DNA of 64,000 nt from Aphelocoma coerulescens. Taxonomy: Eukaryota > Chordata > Aves > Passeriformes > Corvidae. Made by a program: the position numbers and the translations under genes. Below, piece by piece: positions 1-10,872 of the stretch. Each line of letters starts with the position of its first letter. The first letter of the stretch is position 1. The notes under the pieces were generated by a model. The model did no database searches and had not been told where the DNA came from. It saw only the letters and a list, made by a program, of their open reading frames with translations. The DNA is taken from assembly GCF_041296385.1 (NCBI RefSeq), contig NW_027183510.1, positions 345,954 through 409,953 on the forward strand, in the 5' to 3' direction.

Positions 1-292
1 ATAGACAGCGAGGCCCGTGCAAAGAAACAGGGAGCGATTCTTGAGAGAAGTTGCAGAGCTCTTTCTTCTCCAGCCACATGGGCGGGGCACTGCCAAAGAA
101 CTGAGCAATCACGGCACAACCAGGGCCCTCCTCACACAGGGCAACACAAAATAAGCAGTGCTGAACAGGATTAGGGCACATGTGAGCAGGGAGCAGGGAG
201 ACCCCGTGCCCAGGCCATGCCTCTACCCCAGGGTCCCCTCTCCCATGACCTCATGGCAGGGGGGAGGAACCCCAACACTTCCGTAGGTGTAG

Positions 293-313
293 TCTCTCTC
301 CTCCTCCTTGCAG
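293..313 (+). other. Splice-acceptor-like polypyrimidine tract with AG
   Basis: A 17-base pyrimidine run (293-309) is followed by GCAG, the form of a strong vertebrate 3' splice site with AG at 312-313. It is present in every copy I read. No matching strong donor or protein frame was found nearby, so it could serve only a non-coding transcript or be chance. Confidence 0.3.
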
Positions 314-348
314 CTGGCTCATGGGCCCACATTCAGGGCCCCCACCTC

Positions 349-364
349 GGGAGAAAATTCTCCC
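349..364. other. Perfect short inverted repeat
   Basis: GGGAGAAAATTCTCCC has 7-base arms (GGGAGAA and TTCTCCC) around a two-base AA centre. It is present in every copy I read, including copy 30. Such a short palindrome can arise by chance, but it could be a dimeric protein site. Confidence 0.4.
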
Positions 365-402
365 AATGTGCTCTGATGTTGAAAGAGTCAAGAAGAGAAG
401 AA

Positions 403-418
403 GGGAAAAAAAACCCCC
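403..418. repeat. G/A/C homopolymer block that defines types A and B
   Basis: Type A has GGG, A8, C5 and type B has GGGG, A6, C5. Copies 6 and 20 have the B form with a further three-base loss in the purines just before it. The block is the clearest length marker besides ATTC and is also where sequencing errors are most likely. Confidence 0.8.
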
Positions 419-583
419 AAAGTCCCAGGAAAACAAATTTCAACTCTCCATCTCCTCCCAGAGAAAAGGAGCTGAAAACTGGCAAAAAAGAAACAAAGTT
501 GCTTCCTCTGCTCTTGCTGCAAGCAGGATGCAGAGGAGTGTGTATGTGTGTCCTTGAAAAAACGCTCTGAGAAGTTTGTCCGG

Positions 584-607
584 TTTTTTTCCTCTCCCCC
601 CTCTCAG
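584..607 (+). other. Second splice-acceptor-like polypyrimidine tract with AG
   Basis: A long T/C tract ends in CTCTCAG with AG at 606-607. The T run is 7 in type A and 8 in type B, and copies 6 and 20 read TCTGGC before it. The AG is kept in all copies. With the site at 312-313 this gives two acceptor-like sites on the same strand in each unit. Confidence 0.3.
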
Positions 608-990
608 GCTCAGTTGAAAGGCACAGAAACGCACAAAGTTCACTTCTGGGCATAGAGCAGCAATAGGGGATACACACGATAAAGTCACCCCAAGACACAG
701 GGACAGAGAATTCCGTGGAAAGACTCCAAGAATTCTGCTCCCAGAGATCATTCCTGCTCACACTGACCCTTGTAGAAAGGGGACATCGTTCCAGGCAGCC
801 TGTACTGAGCATGTGGCTCCTGAGTGGGGTTTGTTGTTTAGGAAACCTGCTCCGGCTTTTCCATTCTTTCCTTCCAAACAGGAAAACTTCTCCTGGGGCT
901 GTGTGCAGGCAGAGCCCTGAGGAGAGCAGGTGGCACATGGTGCGCTGGGCTGGGACAGCCAGCTGCAGAGCTCAAGGGAAGAAGCCCAAA

Positions 991-1790
991 GTGTCACAAT
1001 GGCTCCTTGCCTTCCCATGCAACACCTGGGTCACAATGGTCTCCTTGATTCCATGAGGCCCCACTGTGTCACAATGGCTCCTTGGTTCCATCAGGTTCCG
1101 CAGTGTCACCATGGTCTCCTTTGATCCGCATTGTCATCATGGACAATTGGTTCCATGAGGCCCCGCAGTGTCACAATGGTCCCTTGCTTCCATAGCTTTT
1201 ACGTTGTAACAATGGACTCCTTGCTTCTATGAGCTAGCCTGCTTTTTGCAGAGGTGTCTTTGGTTCCCACAAGGCCCCGCTGTGTCTCAGTGCACCCTGG
1301 CTTCCATGTGGATCTGGAGTATCACAAAGGCTCCTTGGTTCCACCAGGTCCTGCTGTGTCACAATGGGTCCTGTGGTCCCTGAGGCCCTCCAAAGTCATT
1401 GTGGAGGCTTGCTTCCATGAGGTTCCATTATGTGCCAGTGGTCATCTTGGTTCCAGGAGTTTCCTTAGTGTCACAATGCTCTCCATGCTTCCATTAGGCC
1501 CTGCTTTGCCACAATGGTCCCCTTGTTTCCATGAGGCCCCGCTGTGTCACAATGGACCTATGGTTCCATGATGTTGCGTGGTGTCACCGTGCTCTTCTTG
1601 AATCCGCAGTGTAACCATGGACCATTGGTTCCATGCAGCCGTGTCACAATGGGCTCCTTGATTCCATGATTCCCCACGGTGTCACAATGGAGCCTTGTTT
1701 CTAGGAGGTTCTGTACTGTCACAATTGCCTCCTTGATGCCATCAGCCCCTGCAGTGTCACAATGGCTCCTTGGTTCCATGAGGAACACAA
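991..1790. repeat. Internal minisatellite: 22 diverged units of about 37 bases
   Basis: Units typically begin GTGTCACAATGG and contain a core like TTGGTTCCATGAGG followed by CCCCGC. They range from about 28 to 48 bases. Unit starts include 991, 1031, 1066, 1103, 1131, 1168 and 1203. The block is 800 bases long in each of the 29 complete copies, starting at 991, 3167, 5343, 7519, 9691, 11865, 14041, 16217, 18389, 20565, 22741, 24913, 27085, 29261, 31433, 33609, 35781, 37957, 40129, 42299, 44475, 46651, 48823, 50999, 53171, 55347, 57523, 59695 and 61871. Units within a monomer are far more diverged than the same unit across monomers, so the minisatellite expanded and decayed before the 2.17-kb unit was amplified. 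Confidence 0.93.
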
Positions 1791-1922
1791 TAGCTTGGCA
1801 TAAGCATTGAGCAACAGCTGCTGAACACACCTGGCAACATCTGCTTGCATCAAAAGAGTGCTTCAAGCTGACAATGGCACCAGCAGCTTCCATCTGCAAC
1901 AGAGACCCAGGAAAGGACAGGC

Positions 1923-2172
1923 TGTGCCGGTTTGGACAAATGTGGAGGAAAATATCCTCTGATAGAAGGCAGGTTACACCCAGCCCTCCCCCACCAGGTT
2001 TTTGGAAAAAAGAACTTTCCTGGGAAGAAAGTGAAAGAGATAAAAACTATTTTTTTAACAAACACACAGGAAAAGGATAGCAATGCTAAATATTAAAAGC
2101 TCTCGCTGTGCAGAGAAAGCTGGGATAATTTGAGAGTCCTTCCGTGTTTCGGTGGGGTCTCCTGAAACATCC
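1923..2172 (+). mobile_element. Possible avian endogenous-retrovirus LTR fragment
   Basis: The segment starts TGTGCCGGTTTGG, close to the TGTGCTGGTTT-type start I recall for LTRs of avian endogenous retroviruses. A purine-rich stretch, an A/T-rich stretch near 2039-2060 and a TATA-like TATTAAAAG at 2091-2099 follow in the order expected of a U3 region. The right end is not defined; similarity could run into bases 1-700 of the next copy. No paired LTR, primer-binding site or retroviral protein frame is seen. It recurs at the same offset in all complete copies. The identification rests on recollection of motif style. Confidence 0.35.
2091..2099 (+). promoter_or_regulatory. TATA-like motif in the LTR-like segment
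   Basis: TATTAAAAG follows an A/T-rich stretch and precedes a GC-richer stretch (CTCTCGCTGTGCAG). If the segment is an LTR, this is where a core promoter would lie. The motif is unchanged in every complete copy. The match alone is weak evidence of activity. Confidence 0.25.
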
Positions 2173-4348
2173 ATAGACAGCGAGGCCCGTGCAAAGAAAC
2201 AGGGAGCCATTCTTGAGAGAAGTTGCAGAGCTCTTTCTTCTCCAGCCACATGGGCGGGGCACTGCCAAAGAACTGAGCAATCACAGCACAACCAGGGCCC
2301 TCCTCGCACAGGGCAACACAAAATAAGCAGTGCTGAACAGGATTAGGGCACATGTGAGCAGGGAGCAGGGAGACCCCGTGCCCAGGCCATGCCTCTACCC
2401 CAGGGTCCCCTCTCCCATGACCTCATGGCAGGGGGGAGGAACCCCAACACTTCCGTAGGTGTAGTCTCTCTCCTCCTCCTTGCAGCTGGCTCATGGGCCC
2501 ACATTCAGGGCCCCCACCTCGGGAGAAAATTCTCCCAATGTGCTCTGATGTTGAAAGAGTCAAGAAGAGAAGAAGGGGAAAAAACCCCCAAAGTCCCAGG
2601 AAAACAAAGTTCAACTCTCCATCTCCCCCCAGAGAAAAGGAGCTGAAAACTGGCTAAAAAGAAACAAAGTTGCTTCCTCTGCTCTTGCTGCAAGCAGGAT
2701 GCAGAGGAGTGTGTATGTGTGTCCTTGAACAAACACTCTGAGAAGTTTGTCCGGTTTTTTTTCCTCTCCCCCCTCTCAGGCTCAGTTGAAAGGCACAGAA
2801 ATGCACAAAGTTCACTTCTGGGCATAGAGCAGCAATAGGGGATACACACAATAAAGTCACCCCAAGACACAGGGACAGAGAATTCAGTGGAAAGACTCCG
2901 AGAATTCTGCTCCCAGAGATCATTCATTCCTGCTCACACTGACCCTTGTAGAAAGGGGACATCGTTCCAGGCAGCCTGTACTGAGCATGTGGCTCCTGAG
3001 TGGGGTTTGTTGTTTAGGAAACCTGCTCCGGCTTTTCCATTCTTTCCTTCCAAACAGGAAAACTTCTCCTGGGGCTGTGTGCAGGCAGAGCCCTGAGGAG
3101 AGCAGGTGGCACATGGTGCGCTGGGCTGGGACAGCCAGCTGCAGAGCTCAAGGGAAGAAGCCCAAAGTGTCACAATGGCTCCTTGCCTTCCCATGCAACA
3201 CCTGGGTCACAATGGTCTCCTTGATTCCATGAGGCCCCACTGTGTCACAATGGCTCCTTGGTTCCATCAGGTTCCGCAGTGCCACCATGGTCTCCTTTGA
3301 TCCGCATTGTCATCATGGACAATTGGTTCCATGAGGCCCCGCAGTGTCACAATGGTCCCTTGCTTCCATAGCTTTTACGTTGTAACAATGGACTCCTTGC
3401 TTCTATGAGCTAGCCTGCTTTTTGCAGAGGTGTCTTTGGTTCCCACAAGGCCCCGCTGTGTCTCAGTGCACCCTGGCTTCCATGTGGATGTGGAGTATCA
3501 CAAAGGCTCCTTGGTTCCACCAGGTCCTGCTGTGTCACAATGGGTCCTGTGGTCCCTGAGGCCCTCCAAAGTCATTGTGGAGGCTTGCTTCCATGAGGTT
3601 CCATTATGTGCCAGTGGTCATCTTGGTTCCAGGAGTTTCCTTAGTGTCACAATGCTCTCCATGCTTCCATTAGGCCCTGCTTTGCCACAATGGTCCCCTT
3701 GTTTCCATGAGGCCCCGCTGTGTCACAATGGACCTATGGTTCCATGATGTTGCGTGGTGTCACCGTGCTCTTCTTGAATCCGCAGTGTAACCATGGACCA
3801 TTGGTTCCATGCAGCCGTGTCACAATGGGCTCCTTGATTCCATGATTCCCCACGGTGTCACAATGGAGCCTTGTTTCTAGGAGGTTCTGTACTGTCACAA
3901 TTGCCTCCTTGATGCCATCAGCCCCTGCAGTGTCACAATGGCTCCTTGGTTCCATGAGGAACACAATAGCTTGGCATAAGCATTGAGCAACAGCTGCTGA
4001 ACACACCTGGCAACATCTGCTTGCATCAAAAGAGTGCTTCAAGCTGACAATGGCACCAGCAGCTTCCATCTGCAACAGAGACCCAGGAAAGGACAGGCTG
4101 TGCCAGTTTGGACAAATGTGGAGGAAAATATCCTCTGATAGAAGGCAGGTTACACCCAGCCCTCCCCCACCAGGTTTTTGGAAAAAAGAACTTTCCTGGG
4201 AAGAAAGTGAAAGAGATAAAAACTATTTTTTTAACAAACACACAGGAAAAGGATAGCAATGCTAAATATTAAAAGCTCTCGCTGTGCAGAGAAAGCTGGG
4301 ATAATTTGAGAGTCCTTCCGTGTTTCGGTGGGGTCTCCTGAAACATCC
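2173..4348. repeat. Satellite monomer copy 2, type B
   Basis: Length is 2,176 bases, with the doubled ATTC. Markers are 36C, 113A, 133-134 CG, GGGG+A6, 678A (which creates AATAAA), 728G, 1106C, 1187C, 1314G, 1929A, 2008A. It agrees at every listed marker with copy 27 and closely with copies 11 and 16; those four copies and copy 8 carry 1106C. Confidence 0.97.
2850..2855 (+). promoter_or_regulatory. Type B-only polyadenylation-like hexamer AATAAA
   Basis: In fifteen B copies (2, 4, 7, 8, 10, 11, 14, 16, 18, 21, 22, 24, 26, 27, 29) site 678 is A and the sequence reads ACACAATAAAG. In A copies, including copy 3, and in the B' copies 6 and 20 it is G and the hexamer is GATAAA. The change is a CpG to CpA transition. 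A canonical signal is therefore gained or lost according to monomer type. There is no obvious GU-rich element just downstream. Confidence 0.35.
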
Positions 4349-6524
4349 ATAGACAGCGAGGCCCGTGCAAAGAAACAGGGAGCGATTCTTGAGAGAAGTT
4401 TCAGAGCTCTTTCTTCTCCAGCCACATGGGCGGGGCACTGCCAAAGAACTGAGCAATCACGGCACAACCAGGGCCCTCCTCACACAGGGCAACACAAAAT
4501 AAGCAGTGCTGAACAGGATTAGGGCACATGTGAGCAGGGAGCAGGGAGACCCCGTGCCCAGGCCATGCCTCTACCCCAGGGTCCCCTCTCCCATGACCTC
4601 ATGGCAGGGGGGAGGAACCCCAACACTTCCGTAGGTGTAGTCTCTCTCCTCCTCCTTGCAGCTGGCTCATGGGCCCACATTCAGGGCCCCCACCTCGGGA
4701 GAAAATTCTCCCAATGTGGTCTGATGTTGAAAGAGTCAAGAAGAGAAGAAGGGAAAAAAAACCCCCGAAGTCCCAGGAAAACAAAGTTCAACTCTCCATC
4801 TCCTCCCAGAGAAAAGGAGCTGAAAACTGGCAAAAAAGAAACAAAGTTGCTTCCTCTGCTCTTGCTGCAAGCAGGATGCAGAGGAGTGTGTATGTGTGTC
4901 CTTGAAAAAACGCTCTGAGAAGTTTGTCCGGTTTTTTTCCTCTCCCCCCTCTCAGGCTCAGTTGAAAGGCACAGAAACGCACAAAGTTCACTTCTGGGCA
5001 TAGAGCAGCAATAGGGGATACACACGATAAAGTCACCCCAAGACACAGGGACAGAGAATTCAGTGGAAAGACTCCGAGAATTCTGCTCCCAGAGATCATT
5101 CATTCCTGCTCACACTGACCCTTGTAGAAAGGGGACATCGTTCCAGGCAGCCTGTACTGAGCATGTGGCTCCTGAGTGGGGTTTGTTGTTTAGGAAACCT
5201 GCTCCGGCTTTTCCATTCTTTCCTTCCAAACAGGAAAACTTCTCCTGGGGCTGTGTGCAGGCAGAGCCCTGAGGAGAGCAGGTGGCACATGGTGCGCTGG
5301 GCTGGGACAGCCAGCTGCAGAGCTCAAGGGAAGAAGCCCAAAGTGTCACAATGGCTCCTTGCCTTCCCATGCAACACCTGGGTCACAATGGTCTCCTTGA
5401 TTCCATGAGGCCCCACTGTGTCACAATGGCTCCTTGGTTCCATCAGGTTCCGCAGTGTCACCATGGTCTCCTTTGATCCGCATTGTCATCATGGACAATT
5501 GGTTCCATGAGGCCCCGCAGTGTCACAATGGTCCCTTGGTTCCATAGCTTTTACGTTGTAACAATGGACTCCTTGCTTCTATGAGCTAGCCTGCTTTTTG
5601 CAGAGGTGTCTTTGGTTCCCACAAGGCCCCGCTGTGTCTCAGTGCACCCTGGCTTCCATGTGGATCTGGAGTATCACAAAGGCTCCTTGGTTCCACCAGG
5701 TCCTGCTGTGTCACAATGGGTCCTGTGGTCCCTGAGGCCCTCCAAAGTCATTGTGGAGGCTTGCTTCCATGAGGTTCCATTATGTGCCAGTGGTCATCTT
5801 GGTTCCAGGAGTTTCCTTAGTGTCACAATGCTCTCCATGCTTCCATTAGGCCCTGCTTTGCCACAATGGTCCCCTTGTTTCCATGAGGCCCCGCTGTGTC
5901 ACAATGGACCTATGGTTCCATGATGTTGCGTGGTGTCACCGTGCTCTTCTTGAATCCGCAGTGTAACCATGGACCATTGGTTCCATGCAGCCGTGTCACA
6001 ATGGGCTCCTTGATTCCATGATTCCCCACGGTGTCACAATGGAGCCTTGTTTCTAGGAGGTTCTGTACTGTCACAATTGCCTCCTTGATGCCATCAGCCC
6101 CTGCAGTGTCACAATGGCTCCTTGGTTCCATGAGGAACACAATAGCTTGGCATAAGCATTGAGCAACAGCTGCTGAACACACCTGGCAACATCTGCTTGC
6201 ATCAAAAGAGTGCTTCAAGCTGACAATGGCACCAGCAGCTTCCATCTGCAACAGAGACCCAGGAAAGGACAGGCTGTGCCGGTTTGGACAAATGTGGAGG
6301 AAAATATCCTCTGATAGAAGGCAGGTTACACCCAGCCCTCCCCCACCAGGTTTTTGGAAGAAAGAACTTTCCTGGGAAGAAAGTGAAAGAGATAAAAACT
6401 ATTTTTTTAACAAACACACAGGAAAAGGATAGCAATGCTAAATATTAAAAGCTCTCGCTGTGCAGAGAAAGCTGGGATAATTTGAGAGTCCTTCCGTGTT
6501 TCGGTGGGGTCTCCTGAAACATCC
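4349..6524. repeat. Satellite monomer copy 3, A/B mosaic
   Basis: The left part is type A (36G, 53T, 133-134 CA, 371G, GGG+A8, 419G, 438G, 678G). From the site matching 728 it is type B (728G and doubled ATTC), giving 2,176 bases. It then carries 1314C, 1568A, 1929G and 2008G. The switch lies between about 5028 and 5078. 53T is shared with copies 12, 17 and 28. Confidence 0.97.
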
Positions 6525-8700
6525 ATAGACAGCGAGGCCCGTGCAAAGAAACAGGGAGCCATTCTTGAGAGAAGTTGCAGAGCTCTTTCTTCTCCAGCCA
6601 CATGGGCGGGGCACTGCCAAAGAACTGAGCAATCACGGCACAACCAGGGCCCTCCTGGCACAGGGCAACACAAAATAAGCAGTGCTGAACAGGATTAGGG
6701 CACATGTGAGCAGGGAGCAGGGAGACCCCGTGCCCAGGCCATGCCTCTACCCCAGGGTCCCCTCTCCCATGACCTCATGGCAGGGGGGAGGAACCCCAAC
6801 ACTTCCGTAGGTGTAGTCTCTCTCCTCCTCCTTGCAGCTGGCTCATGGGCCCACATTCAGGGCCCCCACCTCGGGAGAAAATTCTCCCAATGTGCTCTGA
6901 TGTTGAAAGAGTCAAGAAGAGAAGAAGGGGAAAAAACCCCCAAAGTCCCAGGAAAACAAAGTTCAACTCTCCATCTCCCCCCAGAGAAAAGGAGCTGAAA
7001 ACTGGCTAAAAAGAAACAAAGTTGCTTCCTCTGCTCTTGCTGCAAGCAGGATGCAGAGGAGTGTGTATGTGTGTCCTTGAACAAACACTCTGAGAAGTTT
7101 GTCCGGTTTTTTTTCCTCTCCCCCCTCTCAGGCTCAGTTGAAAGGCACAGAAATGCACAAAGTTCACTTCTGGGCATAGAGCAGCAATAGGGGATACACA
7201 CAATAAAGTCACCCCAAGACACAGGGACAGAGAATTCAGTGGAAAGACTCCGAGAATTCTGCTCCCAGAGATCATTCATTCCTGCTCACACTGACCCTTG
7301 TAGAAAGGGGACATCGTTCCAGGCAGCCTGTACTGAGCATGTGGCTCCTGAGTGGGGTTTGTTGTTTAGGAAACCTGCTCCGGCTTTTCCATTCTTTCCT
7401 TCCAAACAGGAAAACTTCTCCTGGGGCTGTGTGCAGGCAGAGCCCTGAGGAGAGCAGGTGGCACATGGTGCGCTGGGCTGGGACAGCCAGCTGCAGAGCT
7501 CAAGGGAAGAAGCCCAAAGTGTCACAATGGCTCCTTGCCTTCCCATGCAACACCTGGGTCACAATGGTCTCCTTGATTCCATGAGGCCCCACTGTGTCAC
7601 AATGGCTCCTTGGTTCCATCAGGTTCCGCAGTGTCACCATGGTCTCCTTTGATCCGCATTGTCATCATGGACAATTGGTTCCATGAGGCCCCGCAGTGTC
7701 ACAATGGTCCCTTGGTTCCATAGCTTTTACGTTGTAACAATGGACTCCTTGCTTCTATGAGCTAGCCTGCTTTTTGCAGAGGTGTCTTTGGTTCCCACAA
7801 GGCCCCGCTGTGTCTCAGTGCACCCTGGCTTCCATGTGGATGTGGAGTATCACAAAGGCTCCTTGGTTCCACCAGGTCCTGCTGTGTCACAATGGGTCCT
7901 GTGGTCCCTGAGGCCCTCCAAAGTCATTGTGGAGGCTTGCTTCCATGAGGTTCCATTATGTGCCAGTGGTCATCTTGGTTCCAGGAGTTTCCTTAGTGTC
8001 ACAATGCTCTCCATGCTTCCATTAGGCCCTGCTTTGCCACAATGGTCCCCTTGTTTCCATGAGGCCCCGCTGTGTCACAATGGACCTATGGTTCCATGAT
8101 GTTGCGTGGTGTCACCGTGCTCTTCTTGAATCCGCAGTGTAACCATGGACCATTGGTTCCATGCAGCCGTGTCACAATGGGCTCCTTGATTCCATGATTC
8201 CCCACGGTGTCACAATGGAGCCTTGTTTCTAGGAGGTTCTGTACTGTCACAATTGCCTCCTTGATGCCATCAGCCCCTGCAGTGTCACAATGGCTCCTTG
8301 GTTCCATGAGGAACACAATAGCTTGGCATAAGCATTGAGCAACAGCTGCTGAACACACCTGGCAACATCTGCTTGCATCAAAAGAGGGCTTCAAGCTGAC
8401 AATGGCACCAGCAGCTTCCATCTGCAACAGAGACCCAGGAAAGGACAGGCTGTGCCAGTTTGGACAAATGTGGAGGAAAATATCCTCTGATGGAAGGCAG
8501 GTTACACCCAGCCCTCCCCCACCAGGTTTTTGGAAAAAAGAACTTTCCTGGGAAGAAAGTGAAAGAGATAAAAACTATTTTTTTAACAAACACACAGGAA
8601 AAGGATAGCAATGCTAAATATTAAAAGCTCTCGCTGTGCAGAGAAAGCTGGGATAATTTGAGAGTCCTTCCGTGTTTCGGTGGGGTCTCCTGAAACATCC
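6525..8700. repeat. Satellite monomer copy 4, type B
   Basis: Length is 2,176 bases. Markers are 36C, 113G, 133-134 GG, GGGG+A6, 678A, 728G, 1187G, 1314G, 1859G, 1929A, 1964G, 2008A. The pair 1859G+1964G recurs only in copies 14, 18 and 29. Copy 18 is its partner 30,438 bases away. Confidence 0.97.
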
Positions 8701-10872
8701 ATAGACAGCGAGGCCCGTGCAAAGAAACAGGGAGCGATTCTTGAGAGAAGTTGCAGAGCTCTTTCTTCTCCAGCCACATGGGCGGGGCACTGCCAAAGAA
8801 CTGAGCAATCACGGCACAACCAGGGCCCTCCTCACACAGGGCAACACAAAATAAGCAGTGCTGAACAGGATTAGGGCACATGTGAGCAGGGAGCAGGGAG
8901 ACCCCGTGCCCAGGCCATGCCTCTACCCCAGGGTCCCCTCTCCCATGACCTCATGGCAGGGGGGAGGAACCCCAACACTTCCGTAGGTGTAGTCTCTCTC
9001 CTCCTCCTTGCAGCTGGCTCATGGGCCCACATTCAGGGCCCCCACCTCGGGAGAAAATTCTCCCAATGTGGTCTGATGTTGAAAGAGTCAAGAAGAGAAG
9101 AAGGGAAAAAAAACCCCCAAAGTCCCAGGAAAACAAATTTCAACTCTCCATCTCCTCCCAGAGAAAAGGAGCTGAAAACTGGCAAAAAAGAAACAAAGTT
9201 GCTTCCTCTGCTCTTGCTGCAAGCAGGATGCAGAGGAGTGTGTATGTGTGTCCTTGAAAAAACGCTCTGAGAAGTTTGTCCGGTTTTTTTCCTCTCCCCC
9301 CTCTCAGGCTCAGTTGAAAGGCACAGAAACGCACAAAGTTCACTTCTGGGCATAGAGCAGCAATAGGGGATACACACGATAAAGTCACCCCAAGACACAG
9401 GGACAGAGAATTCAGTGGAAAGACTCCAAGAATTCTGCTCCCAGAGATCATTCCTGCTCACACTGACCCTTGTAGAAAGGGGACATCGTTCCAGGCAGCC
9501 TGTACTGAGCATGTGGCTCCTGAGTGGGGTTTGTTGTTTAGGAAACCTGCTCCGGCTTTTCCATTCTTTCCTTCCAAACAGGAAAACTTCTCCTGGGGCT
9601 GTGTGCAGGCAGAGCCCTGAGGAGAGCAGGTGGCACATGGTGCGCTGGGCTGGGACAGCCAGCTGCAGAGCTCAAGGGAAGAAGCCCAAAGTGTCACAAT
9701 GGCTCCTTGCCTTCCCATGCAACACCTGGGTCACAATGGTCTCCTTGATTCCATGAGGCCCCACTGTGTCACAATGGCTCCTTGGTTCCATCAGGTTCCG
9801 CAGTGTCACCATGGTCTCCTTTGATCCGCATTGTCATCATGGACAATTGGTTCCATGAGGCCCCGCAGTGTCACAATGGTCCCTTGGTTCCATAGCTTTT
9901 ACGTTGTAACAATGGACTCCTTGCTTCTATGAGCTAGCCTGCTTTTTGCAGAGGTGTCTTTGGTTCCCACAAGGCCCCGCTGTGTCTCAGTGCACCCTGG
10001 CTTCCATGTAGATCTGGAGTATCACAAAGGCTCCTTGGTTCCACCAGGTCCTGCTGTGTCACAATGGGTCCTGTGGTCCCTGAGGCCCTCCAAAGTCATT
10101 GTGGAGGCTTGCTTCCATGAGGTTCCATTATGTGCCAGTGGTCATCTTGGTTCCAGGAGTTTCCTTAGTGTCACAATGCTCTCCATGCTTCCATTAGGCC
10201 CTGCTTTGCCACAATGGTCCCCTTGTTTCCATGAGGCCCCGCTGTGTCACAATGGACCTATGGTTCCATGATGTTGCGTGGTGTCACCGTGCTCTTCTTG
10301 AATCCGCAGTGTAACCATGGACCATTGGTTCCATGCAGCCGTGTCACAATGGGCTCCTTGATTCCATGATTCCCCACGGTGTCACAATGGAGCCTTGTTT
10401 CTAGGAGGTTCTGTACTGTCACAATTGCCTCCTTGATGCCATCAGCCCCTGCAGTGTCACAATGGCTCCTTGGTTCCATGAGGAACACAATAGCTTGGCA
10501 TAAGCATTGAGCAACAGCTGCTGAACACACCTGGCAACATCTGCTTGCATCAAAAGAGTGCTTCGAGCTGACAATGGCACCAGCAGCTTCCATCTGCAAC
10601 AGAGACCCAGGAAAGGACAGGCTGTGCCGGTTTGGACAAATGTGGAGGAAAATATCCTCTGATAGAAGGCAGGTTACACCCAGCCCTCCCCCACCAGGTT
10701 TTTGGAAGAAAGAACTTTCCTGGGAAGAAAGTGAAAGAGATAAAAACTATTTTTTTAACAAACACACAGGAAAAGGATAGCAATGCTAAATATTAAAAGC
10801 TCTCGCTGTGCAGAGAAAGCTGGGATAATTTGAGAGTCCTTCCGTGTTTCGGTGGGGTCTCCTGAAACATCC
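8701..10872. repeat. Satellite monomer copy 5, type A
   Basis: Length is 2,172 bases. Markers are 36G, 53G, 133-134 CA, 371G, 419A, 438T, 714A, 728A, 1314C, 1865G, 1929G, 2008G. 1865G (a CpG in place of CpA) is shared only with copy 19. A private A at 10010, where all other copies have G, turns the local sequence into AGATCT. Confidence 0.97.

Larger units (their letters stand above)
1..2172. repeat. Satellite monomer copy 1, type A
   Basis: This is the reference copy, 2,172 bases. Its marker set is 36G, 53G, 113G, 133-134 CA, 371C, 419A, 438T, 678G, 714C, 728A, single ATTC, 1187C, 1314C, 1929G, 2008A. 714C is shared only with copy 15, which is the first anchor of the 30.4-kb higher-order repeat. 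The right end (1929G, 2008A) is unlike most A copies, which end in 2008G. Confidence 0.97.

Noticed and set aside
165..180. TTAGGG telomere-like motif
   Set aside because: Only one hexamer is present per monomer, without tandem repetition.
333..938. Long minus-strand ORF (201 codons) and its counterparts in other type A copies
   Set aside because: The frame is rich in Ser, Cys, Phe and Leu because it reads purine-rich DNA on the opposite strand, shows no domain I recognise, overlaps other open frames on both strands, and is broken in type B copies by a 4-base difference. I treat it as non-coding.
1254..1571. 105-codon plus-strand ORF within the minisatellite
   Set aside because: It translates the roughly 37-base units in a frame that happens to lack stops. 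Unit lengths vary and are mostly not multiples of three, so no protein repeat is maintained.
991..1790. CRISPR-like array of short repeats
   Set aside because: Units are directly adjacent with graded divergence over their whole length, with no constant repeat and unique spacer alternation, no cas genes, and eukaryotic context.
1558..1899. 113-codon minus-strand ORF over the right part of the minisatellite
   Set aside because: This is the opposite-strand shadow of the same repeat, with no start context or domain support.
2028..2060. A/T-rich stretch as a replication origin or an LTR boundary
   Set aside because: There is no supporting iterons, paired repeat or target-site duplication; an A/T-rich stretch alone is not enough.
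2141..2160. CENP-B-box-like sequence around TTCCGTGTTTCGGTGG
   Set aside because: It does not fit the essential TTCG....A..CGGG spacing on either strand.
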